Positions 1-38,700 of a DNA stretch of 64,000 bases are shown piece by piece. This DNA comes from Macrobrachium rosenbergii. Its lineage: Eukaryota; Arthropoda; Malacostraca; Decapoda; Palaemonidae. Made by a program: the position numbers and the translations under genes. The stretch lies in the NCBI RefSeq assembly GCF_040412425.1, contig NC_089766.1:12119508-12183507 (forward strand), read 5' to 3'. The notes below the pieces were generated by a model that saw only the letters and a list, made by a program, of their open reading frames with translations, had not been told where the DNA came from and searched no databases. Each line of letters begins with the position of its first letter. Position 1 is the first letter of the stretch.

Positions 1-786
1 TTGTGAAGGATGTCAAGACAGTAAATATTTTTGTTTCTGTATAACTTTACTAAATGTTTTTCGTTGTTTTAAGAACTTGTCAAAATGGTTGCAATAGCTT
101 ATTTTCCCTGTCTGCATTGGGTTATGCTCATGTTATTGAGCAGATTCCAGATTTGCAGCTTTCACCAAAGAGGCAGGACTAGGGTAGTCACTATTGAGAA
201 CTAATTTCATGTAGAGAGAGCTGCAAATACTGATCAAGCTCCTCCTTACTGCAAAGGGAGCATGTGTCAGCACATTATGGGTAGATTAAATATATAGTCA
301 TCAGGATATCTAATGACAGGACTGGGTACAACAGTAGTTTGTCAACTTTCATCTTCTTATCATTTGACTATGACTATTTTAACAAGTTTTTGTGCAGCCA
401 TTATCATAAGTTTGTCCATAAATCAATAGGTTGTTGGTGTCCTAAGTTACCTAGTGCTGTAGAACTGTACAGGCAAAACAGGTGCCAAAATCTTTAATGG
501 AAGAATGAGCTTAGAATTATGGGTTGGCATCACTTGATTAGTTAATAGTTTTGATGGAAAAGGAGGAAGGGGTTCATATTGTAGATCTTTTTTTAAATGC
601 CCAGCTGCCAGTGGGCCATTAGTTCCTGTCCTTTTCGCACTCTCTCTGGGCTAAAATAAGGTCCTGTAAATGTCATTTTTGGATTCATGATGTTATTGAC
701 AATACTTCTAGATGTAAAAGCTGAATGTAAATACATTTTCTTATCAAGAAATCTAACAGAACTGTTGTCTTTCATATTTTATACAG

Positions 787-26963
<26,177 letters not shown>

Positions 26964-29900
26964 GGTTTCATTTGTTGTGTTTGTAACAGAACAGAGATGA
27001 ACTGTGTAGCGTATGAAATGATATGGTAGAAGTTGTTGAAAGGTTATATGCATCTTTAATTTTATTTTTATACTCGTATATTATTTATAAGAAATAATCT
27101 AATTTTTGGTGCTTGGATGTATAAATTGGTGAGTTTTGCATTTGTTATACTGGGACATCACTTGCCACCTGTTAAAAGTATTTCAGTTGTAGTTACTATC
27201 CACGCAGTAAGGTCTCCACAATTGTGCAACTTCATATTTTATTGGATTTCATTAGTTTATTTTTTAATTAAGGGCTATGAAAGTGTTCTTGTAGAGTGAC
27301 AAGAAAGTCCTCATGTTAAGGCACTTAATGTGTTGCAATACAGTAAGCATGTTTTCGATAAACATGAGTTATAGAACTTGAATTTTTTTTTTATGAGAAG
27401 ATGGAGGCAATTAGCACAAAAGCCTTATCAAGCAGAGTGAGATTTATAACTAGGAACCTAATGTGTCTAACGTACGTTATGATCACTTATGAGTGGCAGT
27501 TGCAAGTATTGTTTCAAGATATTTTTTATTTATTTATTGTTATCTTTCACCCCATGACGACATAGGTTGTTACTTTGTACTCATAACTTGTGGTGACATG
27601 TTTTTATTTTCATGACATTTGCAAGATTTTTTTGTTGGATGGTTTGTATAATTAAGCTTTGCTTCTACCATATAGATGGCTGGTTTGTATAACTGAGCCT
27701 TCCTTCTATTATATATATTTATTAGAGGATGGGCTTATTGTGTGGGTGTAAAAAGGATGTTAATAGATGTGATTAGTCATTGTTCTAGTTGCTCATATGT
27801 ACAGTGTCACACTTCTCCATTTTGTGGGTTTATACTTAGACTTGTCAGTTTGCTAACCCTCTTAAAACCTTGCTCCCCTTTTTTTTTGTGCATAACTTGT
27901 CATACACATCACAAAGACGTTCTGGAGAAAACATAAAACTCATCGCATCATCATAAACTGTTTGATTTATGTTAGAAAGGTCACCAGTGCATGTATTTAC
28001 ATGTATTGTGTTGTATGTTAAATCAAGATGTGTGTATTTGAAATTGAAAAGTTTAATCTTTACAAATGCTTCTTCTGGAAGGACCACAAAAAAAATACAA
28101 TACTGTACAACCTACCTTTTGGAAGACATAATTTTTAACCTTTTTGCTGCTATGTTGCTGATGCTTACAGCATTTTTTTAGTGCCAAAATGCACTTTAGT
28201 TGTTACTTTTATTTTTTTACAGTTCTACTTGACATTTTTTTTTAAAGGTTTACACTTATTCCCTATTATCAAAGTGTGATTGGTTTCTGGGTTCTTGAAA
28301 TTAGCTAGAAAACAAAACAGAAACAAAATTTTTTACACTGTACATAGAGGGATATTATATTGTGTTACATATTCACAATATTCATTTAAGAATTATTTTG
28401 AGTAAGTTTAAGCATTTTAGTGTTCCTTACTTAGTTTTAAACATGGAAATTGATTAAAATGTGAGTGTAAACAAGTATTTTCCCAAAATGTCAGCTTAGG
28501 AATCAAGTTGTTCTTCTAAATGAGTAACGGAACTGTCCAGTATATATACAAATGAAAGGTGCCATTACTCCCAAGCAAAAATATAGCAGCAAAGAGTGAA
28601 CTTCACAATATTGTGTATCTTACTAAGGTCCAAGTACATTGCTGTATAAGTGGATGAAATAACAGAATTACCATGTATTTGAGAAAATCTATTTTTAATC
28701 GTACATTACTAAATGTAGCAAATATCCCAAATGTCCGTACTTTGAATATGTGTTCCATTTACTGTGAAATTTATCAGCACTTGTGTGTTAACATTCGTCC
28801 TGTAATGTAGAAGGTATTTCATCCACATTAGACTTGCACTAAACCAAGTGTATTCAAGCACAGCAAATCTGCATAATCTCATTTTTCATAGTATGTTCAT
28901 AGCTCATAACAGAAAGAGGATCATGTTAGTGAACAGGAAATAGACGTCATAGTGAACTATGCAAGTCAGCATATTAGATTACTTGTACAGTCAAATCAAA
29001 AGTTAGCCAACACACGTTCACTAAAGTGGAACTAGCTCTCTCTACACTAGTCGTAATGATCAGTGGTTTTCAGCAGACAAATGAACTTGACTGTACATAC
29101 AACATGAACCTGAGATTTACTGTGCTTGAAAAACAAAAGCCATTCCTTTTCAAGCCTTCTAAGAGGTTTAGAAGCTCAAGAGACACTATCCATGATTATG
29201 ATTTTTTCCTCTATTTTTCTGCTTAACGCTTAATATATCAAGTACAATTCAGTTATGTATGCTTTGTATGCTATCTTGCTATTTTTTAGTATACTGTATA
29301 TTTACCCATTTAAGATTTTGTTTATATTTTTAGAGTCGCTGCAGCTTATTTTTAGTTCTAGCTTTTATCAGCTTATCCAGTTGATCCCATCCATGACAGA
29401 ATATACCTTTTGTATCCATTCTTAAGAATCTAAATGTCAAATGAAGGGTTTCTTTTAAATGAATGAAAGGTAAAATGCAAATCATTATTAACATGCTTTT
29501 CGATGCATTAACATTGCACCTTATTGTCCATAACATTGTAATTTAAAATATTTTCTGACATTGGAAAAATTGTCTTCTGCATTTAAAAACAGTTCAAAGA
29601 ACAGTAAAGCCACACCACTGTAAATTCTATAATCTGAACCGTCACAAATTCTGTTTGTAAAAAATTAGTGCCATATCTGCTGTACTCTCTATCTTGCAGG
29701 TTTTGTTAGCAAATTAGGAGGTAGGAACATTCCTCCTCCTGGCTTATTAATGTTCATCTTCCTGTTATCATTGGTGATGTATAACCCATCGGGCTATCCC
29801 TATGTCTCAAATGTTGCCTTAAGATGATTGTACCTTTCATGATGTTGAGCATTCTATGCTCTCTTCCAAGTTGAAATTTTTTTCACTCTAATTTAATTTC

Positions 29901-32649
29901 TCACTGCATGGCAGGAAGTTGGACTTTGATGCTTAGCTTTTTTGTTTTTTCAGTTTAGATTATATTGTGGTTTTTAAATTGCTGTGATGCTCAAAACTGC
30001 TTTTATTTGGTGCTACAAAAATATATTTCATTCTTTTTAAGCATTTACTCAGAAGACTAATTTTAAGTAGGTATTTTGTGTACTTTTACATAATTTTCAC
30101 TAATATTTTTTAATGAAAGATAAAACCACAGTATAGGCCTGTGTTGCTCATATCTGTTGACCAAACAGAAGTAGGATATTTTGTTGCAGGTATGATTTTT
30201 TTCTGAAAGCTAAAAAAGAAGAGTCCATCATGCATCAAGACTTTCTCTATCTATGGCACTTTGTATTAGAGATATATTTCAGGATATATTAAAAGTTATT
30301 TTTATAATAAATTTTGTATGAAAGTAGGGAAATATTGTGATCTTTATTTAGGGACTTTTTCCAATAAAACCTTCAAATCTACTGTTGCATCGTTTGGTAT
30401 GGCCAACTTTTGTTTTTGGTCTAAAAGTCAGCAAAAGTGGTTCCCTGATCATCACCCGCAGCAGATTAGGCCACTGCCCCTTTTGCTATCCCAGCCTTGA
30501 TTTCATTTAGTACAAGAGACCTACTTTTCTGCCCACTGAGAGCCATCTGCCACTACCTTAAGCAGACAAGACATTCAAGAGGTAACGATTCTAGAATCTC
30601 CTAGTCCCTGAACTAGCGCACAAAGCACATCTCCAAAAATATAGTATCATCTGGCTAAGACACATCATTCTTCAGGCATATGCAGATTGCTGATGACAAT
30701 GCTTTCCAGTTAAGAATGATGGTTTAAGGGATCAAGGCCCTCCTGACTTCCAAAAAAAAGTCAAGAATAGTGCACAAAAGGTCACACCATATATTAAAAT
30801 AAAGTATAAATCTTTTATACTTTTATATTACTAAATATATCACAACAAATTATGCATTAACTATGCATATTTATATTTATGTACAATACCGAAAGGATGA
30901 TGCAGTAATATCACGTAGATAATTATAGCTCTTATCAAAAGATAAGTTGAAACCTGACTACATAATGGGAACCATCTAGGATTTTTAAAGTTAAATACAA
31001 TGTAAAATAATGTAATAGACCTTGACATAGCTAGTAATTTATAAAAACATTAAAAAGCAAATGCTTAATCTCTTAATTAAATGTTGTTAAATTTCCAACT
31101 GTACTTGCATCCTCCACTTATGTTTAATGTACAGCATCTTATGCAATGAGAGTACTTCTTTTCATTGAAAATACATTTAAATTTAAATTCTTGGTACTTA
31201 CAGTAACAATAAATCACCTACTGCACCTTACTACTTCACAAACAAAATCTGTAATTTATATACTTTATTACACAGGGAAACTGAAATCTCTGCACAAATT
31301 TATATACAACTTATGAGCAAACAAGAATGGAGACAAATTATCATCATCATCATTTGAGAGCATTTGCATAGAGTAATATAATCTAGCAAACTGTGTACCC
31401 CAACAAGATGTAACAAGATTAAGGATAACTTCCTACTGATATGAACAACATTATAAAAACCACAGTCACCAATCTGTAACCTACACAAGAATTAAAAAAA
31501 AAAAAAAGTAACCTGCACTCTACACTGTACTATATCTCAGAAAATAATGATGAAATAATGAATTTAAGCCAGTGGTCACATAACCCGACAAATACAAATA
31601 AAACTCTTCAATTGTACTTAGTACTGTAACTTCTCATCAAAATCTAGATTTTTTACATTTTTGCCTTGTTGAGAAAACTACATAATTATCATTGGTGCAT
31701 TTGAGTAACCACAATACAGCTCAAAGATATATATTTGGGCAAGCCAATAACATCATGAGAGGGTGCACTCTTTGACCTTTATTAGTAGTATACTGAGAAG
31801 GAAAACTAAAATCACAGTAAACAACACTGTAGGAATATTTTTGCTTCATATGTTACCCTGCAAATGCAATCTGCAGCATTTAGAAAATTTACAAGACATA
31901 ATATATAGTCCACCAGTCGATGCATGACTTATCACTGTTAACCCATGGGTTGCAAGCAACAGCTCAGACTGCCCAGATTTTAATACTATCTGAAACATGT
32001 TTTCATCCGTACATAATACGTGAATTACTCAAACAATCTTTCTGCAGAATTCTCTAAAACAATTACGCTTACTACACAGAAAGTGTCATACAAGAGATCA
32101 TGCATTTACAACCAATTTTGTTTTTATTTGCTAATTCTCCACGTACAAACCTCTTTTCATGGAAAAGCTGGATGTGTGGAAAAAAACAAGGAATTGACTA
32201 AAAAAAGTAACAAACTAAATTATAAGCCAACTTTTGTAATTTTGGAAACAAAATTTTGCACACACTAGAAAATACTTGGCAAAAGTTTTTGTTACCATGA
32301 ACATGTAAACTGTCCATTACTATATGCTGTAATCTTTCTAATTGTTCAACTGTTGTCAAGGTTACTGTAAATGTATTTCATATGATCTTGGAATTTAAAA
32401 AAAAAAAAGCTTACCTTGAAATTGTAGGTTTCCAACCCTTAACAAGAAATAAATTGCAATTTCCTGCAACATTCATAACATATGACCATTTCTTTTTTTA
32501 AACACGGCTTCACATCCCATCCATCTTGCAATCTTGGCATAACATAAGTTTCAAAACTAATTATTTTGTAACTGTTCAGCCGCCATTGCATACCTGATCA
32601 CAGAAAATTTCTTAAAATTATATAACGCTTGAAGGATATTTGATCTTGT
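26964..32649. other. Intergenic / 3'UTR region between convergent FAM20B and CLYBL
   Basis: The two genes end facing each other 5.7 kb apart. AATAAA-type signals occur (for example near 30306, 30363 and 30800) but none can be assigned. No other gene is supported. An open stretch at 29701-29829 after a TTGCAG is noted separately. Confidence 0.6.
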
Positions 32650-32736
32650 CTACGTCCGTGATGCCATTTGCAAGATATTACGAGCTTGAAGGAGTAATGG
32701 CATATCAATCATATGTCCTTTGTAAGTAAAGGCACC
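32650..32736 (-). CDS. CLYBL: CLYBL exon 8 with stop
   Basis: After TTGCAG the exon encodes GAFTYKGHMIDMPLLLQARN, then ILQMASRT and TAG at 32650-32652. It holds the catalytic Asp of the IDMPLL motif. Confidence 0.94.
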   Translation of the reverse strand, partial: GAFTYKGHMIDMPLLLQARNILQMASRT

Positions 32737-35700
32737 CTGCAAGTTAAATTTTAATAAGCTGAAAATATGTTACAGTACTACCAAAAATATACACATTATT
32801 AAACATGTTACTTGGAGGCCTGATAATCAAAATTTGGTGTGTCAAGATGAAATTTTGACAAAATTCAATTTTATAAAAAGTTTTCATTTTACTGTAAATA
32901 CTGTATTATTATTACTGAATCTGACCATACCACTGGCTACAACTTTCAACTCTGGAACTAAAATATGTGAAAAGGATGGAAGAAAAAGGCCAGTCAAATC
33001 GTTTGTGTATAAAGAGTAATATAATAATTACCTTTCCCTCCTTCTGGTGTTCTTCAAAGGCTTGGACAAGGCCAGCTGCCCATTCTACTTTTTCTGGTCT
33101 CGGTGTAAATGCAGCTTGAACTACAGGAACCTGGCCTGGGTGGATCACCTATGAAAAAATCAATTTCATATAGTTAGTTATCAACAAACTGTGACAGAAA
33201 TACTCCTATGCTATGCATCACTTCTTTGTCCTGTAATTGATGGTTCTTATATTGCCTTTGAAATTATAATAATATTGTCACTTAGGTCCCATCAACTGTT
33301 TATAATAGATACTACATCAAAACTATAATTTCAGAATACATATAAATCTTACCTGTTTACCAGTAAAACCCATACCAGCACCTTCCTCGCTCTGTACTTT
33401 CAATCCATCTAAATCTGTTCGACAAAATATCAATACTGTAATGGTTACCAAATGCAAATATGCAACCATAGAAAAATATTGCTTACAATTTTGCCAAATA
33501 AATCTTTTTAAAATTTCAAGGACAACAAAATTTTACTTAGAGTATATGAAGCATTTGGTGCAGTTATAAAAAATCTATTTGCTTCAACAGAATCTTGGCT
33601 AAATATGGATACTTTTAACACTTACTACTATGGTAAATTCTACAGTCATAAATGAATCTATATACAATGAAATCTATCCACAAAAACATGAATGAAAATG
33701 GCAATTACTGGAAAGTTACAAAGATTCTAGGCAACCTACAGAAATTACACAGCCAAATAAGATATGAGGGAGCAAAAGATGGCTGTTCTCTAGGCTCAGC
33801 TTCCTCTCAGTGTTACCAGCGAAAAGAAGTACAAATGACTATAATGAGCCAATTATGAGTTGGCTATCTGCAACCGACTGCATGTCAAACAAAGGCCAAA
33901 CATGACTGTTTCTTCTTCAGGCCTTATTATATGAAGGATACTGATACAATACTGGTAGAAGTGGTATCAGCTGTCATGAAGTGTATCAAAAGGCAATTCA
34001 ACATCTTTCTTCATTATCTAAACAGAAGCAGTAACAGAAGTTTCTGGTGTTAAACAGAGGTACAGTCAATAGCTAGTCAGGCTGACCAAAGACTTACTGA
34101 GGTTCTTTGAATATCTGGTACTTGTCCAGAAAACTACAAGAGGATAAAGCCGCATCACTAATTGGTGTTACTCAACTAGTTAATGCAGAAGTCCACAAAG
34201 GGAAATTTTAAAGCTACCAGTACCAGAAAAAATATTCTAGGTGCAAATGAACATGGTATCAAATCAGTAATTTAACCTACTGTGCTTTGGAATAACAACT
34301 CCCTCTCTAGTTTTTGCAATTTAATAACTCTAATATCTGTGTGCAATCAGTCCTTCAGTGAAAGGGTCAAGCAATTACCTCAGTACTTGACTGATGGTGA
34401 TAAGGAAATGAACAACTCTTTTAAATAACTGAAATCCTTGCTTCTCTAAGAACTTAAAGAGTTGTGACTTTGAAAAATTATTGTTTCTCAGAACATAACC
34501 TGCCTGGTGACAGACTAGATATCCCCCCTGTATTTATTCCACTTTCTTTGGTAAAGGATAAACATTATACTTCTGTGATAAGATAGCATCGTCTATGAAT
34601 GGCTTGAAGCACAGTCTCTACTATTTTTATAGTTCCTAACAAGAAGGTCCTAATATGTTCTCATATTTACTTACCTTTATAGTCTATATATACCAAATCT
34701 ATAGCTTGTAATTTGAATGCTTTAGCCACTGTCACAACATACTGCCTTGCAAAAGAGAGTTCTTTTGCTTCATTTGTGCGAGTAGCGCCTGAAAAGAATA
34801 TTTATTTCAGGAACACTGAACTTGAATTCAATCAGACTTAATTACTAAAGTCCTTTACAAAAGGAAATAGAGAAAATAACATCAATATCATTCACAATGC
34901 TTCAACACAGGAAAATCACCTATTTCATGTGGGAACCATCTAACACTCCAATACATATGCAGTGAAGTGAGATTATGTTACAGTATTACATTAAAGTATT
35001 ATAAAAAAAATACCTATATTAAAGCACACTTTTTGAAAAGAAAGAACATGGTTGTCAGATACTACATCACCATGGAAAAGACATACTTGTCAGGTAGTAC
35101 AACATACCATTCTAATAGCCTAGCATTCAGTTACTCCTTTTTAACCATTCTATGTATGGGGGTACTGCTTAAACTGCACCTTGCATGGTACACTACAGAC
35201 AATATAAAAGGTTCTTATTCCTACCTAACAATCCAACTTCTTTAACTTTGCTCTAATTTTCACCTCACTGAGAAATAAATCTTTTGGGCGAGCCCTTACA
35301 AAGGCTGGAAGGAAATGTGACCCTGAAGTCTTGTTAAACTGCATTGTAATAATAATAATAATAATAATATCCAGTTTTTACACGTAACAGAGGATAAAAA
35401 TGTTCTACTAGCCTAGTCACTCTACGTTCCCCTTTCACACATGGTAAAATTGCATAGTCGTACATACCAATATCAGCACAAAAATCATCCGATCCAAACA
35501 CTATTCCATCAAGTTCAAAAGGAGAATCTTTGGACAACTCAACCCCTCGACGGCATATTGCTGGCAGGTCCAGAAGTGAAGAGGCTGACTCAGTGAATAT
35601 TATAAGGCGTACTTTTTCAGAAACGTTGGAGACCTTCAACACCGATTTTAGTTTATCTGCAAACTAAGGATACTTTCAGTAGTTTAATTTACAAATACTA

Positions 35701-38700
35701 ACCAAAAAATTAACACTAAGCTACATATGATTCTGAATATACTAACTACACTTTCTGCACACCAGTGTGAAGAACCAACACATGTACAAAATGAGCAAAT
35801 GGTCCTTTTTGATGAATGCGAGTGGGGGCCATGAAATTAACAATTACTCTTGCTGACAGTTCATCTTGACAGTTCATCTCTTATTAGTAAAGAGCAATTT
35901 AATTTTATGCATTTTTTAATAGCTGCATACATGCATCCTTTGTGATCACCCTATGCAAATTTCTTTCCAATGTACAATGCAACTTACATGATCATACTGT
36001 AATAATAACCATCTCTCTTCACATTATACTCATCAAGATTAACACCAAAACCCTGAAAGAAGCAAATCAGTTACAAAAGCCTATAAATATGATATTTTAA
36101 TGATAAAATAAAGTTTGTTCATACTTACCTGGCAGATATATATACAGCTGTATTTCTCCGAAATCCGACAGAATTTCAAAACTACGGCTGCCCAGTGTGG
36201 CAGGTGGTTAGTACTCATTCCCCAGCTGGGTGGCGGGAATCAGGAACCATTCCCATTTTCTATTCAGATTTTCTAGTGCCACTGTCTCTGAGGAGGTGGG
36301 TGGGCACTATAATTATATATCTGCCAGGTAAGTATGAACAAACTTTATTTTATCATTAAAATATCATTTTGTTCATGAAACTTACCTGTCAGATATATAT
36401 ACAGCTGAATCCCACCATTGGAGGTGGGTAGAGACAGAATAGGATTTAGGAAACAAATAGATGTAGGCGATTGACGCATCTTGGTTCTTACCTGTTAGCA
36501 TAGCTGACTTCGAGGTTACTGTCACCCAAGCCTGCTTCTGCTTTACTAGATTCTCCAGCAAGGTAGGGACCTATAAAGCTGGTGAGATCTAGATGACCTG
36601 TCCACGGGGGCGAGACCACAATGGGACTAGATCATATGACCATACTGAGAGGGAAAGAGCAACAACCAACCACCTGACCGAGCCTAACTAAGCCATTGAA
36701 CCTAATATAGGCTAAAGATTGGGACGTCCACATCGGTGGCCACCCAACAACCGAGAATACAAAAACCAAGATTAAAAAATACCACCTAACCCCTAAAGGA
36801 TAGGATGAGTATTGCCCTCTTCTCCCAACATTGTGTCTGCGGAGCGTATGGTCCCAGCGAAGAACAGTCCTCAAAGTTGACTTCACATCTCGTAAGTAAT
36901 GTCTGGCGAAAACTGAATTACTCCGCCAGAAGGTGGTACCCAGAAGATCGTTAGAGACATATTCTTCTGGAAAGCCACCGAAGTCGCGATGGCTCTCACT
37001 TCGTGAGCTTTCACTTTAAGCCTCATGTCCTCTTCTTGGCAGGAAGAATGAGCCTCTTTGATGGTACTTCTTAAAAGAATGACAGAGCATTCTTGGACAT
37101 AGGTAAGTCAGGTCTTCTAACCAGAACACCACAGATTGTCCGACGGGCCTCGGCTTTCTTTCGTCCTGGCTAAGTAGAATTTGAGAGCCCTGACAGGGCA
37201 CAAGACTCTCTCTGATTCTTGTCCAGAATCTCCGTCAAACCTTTGATTTCAAACGTCTTGGGCCACGGGTTTGAAGGATTTTCATTTTGGCAAGAAAAAA
37301 ATGGACTTAGGGAGCAAAACGGCATTAGGACCCCTAAAGCCAATGTGCTTGCTAATAGCCTGAACTTCACTAACCCTCTTCTTGCCGTCGCCAGAGAGGT
37401 TAGGAAAAATTGCCTTTCTAGTCACGTTCTTGAGAGAAGCAGAAGACATAGGTTCAAAGGACTTGACATAAGAAATTTTAGGACCACATCTAGGTTCCAA
37501 GGAGGGTCATGGGCCTAGGAACCTTAACAGTTTCAAAGGATCTCAAGAGATCGTGGAGATCCTTGTTGTCGGCTAAGTCAAGGCCCTGTGTCGGAAGACT
37601 GCCGACAGCATACTTTTATAGCCTTTAATGGTAGAGACTGCCAGTTTTCTTTCTCCCTGAGATGTAGAAGGAAGTCCGCTATTTGGGGCACAGAGGTCGT
37701 GGTGAGGAAATCCCGCTGCTCTTGCACCATCTCCTAAATTGGCCCACTTCGATTGATAGACTGAAATAGAAGAGGGTCGTCTGGCACTGGCGATAGCCTT
37801 TGCCAATGCTCTCGAAAACCCCTCGCTCTTGCCAACTTCGAGATAGTCTGAATGCAGTTAGACTCAGGCGGGGAGGTTTTGTGGAATCTTAGAAATGGGG
37901 CTGCCTGAGAAGATCTACTCTCAGGGGAGTGTCTTGGGAAGTCCACAAGGAAGGTCATGACCTCTGTGAACCAATCCGCTGCTGGCCAAAGGGGCTATTA
38001 AAGTCATCCTTGTTCCTTCGGACGCTGAGAATTTCCTGATCACTTCTCCCAGGATCTTGAAGGGAGGAAAAGCGTAAAGATCTAGGCCTTTCCAGTCCCA
38101 GAGGAGGGCATCTGCTAAGGCTCCCGGATCTAAGACAGGGGAGCAATAAAGAGGAAGCCTCTTTGTTCTGGACGTCGCAAAGAGGTCTACTAAGGGACGT
38201 CCCCTAACTTCCACAGATCCAGACACACCTCCTCGTGAAGGGTCCATTCTGTCGGCAGAAGTTGATGCTGCCCGACTGAGAAGGTCCGCGGATATTCTCT
38301 CGCCCGCGATGAACCTTGTGAGAATCGTGATCCCCGAGCATGAGTCCAAAGCAGGATCTCCTTTGCCAAGTTGAACAGGGGCAGGGCGAGTACCCCTGCT
38401 TCTTGAGGTAAGCTAAGGCTGTGGTGTTGTCGGAATTCACCTGAACAACTCGGCCTGACACACGATCCTCGAAGAATTGGAGGGCTAGATGGATAGCTCC
38501 TAATTCTTTGAGATTGATGTGCCAGGACACCTGTTCCCTCTCCAGGTGCCTGACACTTCTTCCCCTCCTAGTGTTGCTCCCCCATCCCTTCCCTGGACGC
38601 GTCGGAAAACAACACTAGGTCGGGGCTCTGAAGGCGTGAGGAAACGCCTCCTGCCAGTAACAAGGGGTCGAGCCACCACCTCAGGTGAGTCTTGACAGGC

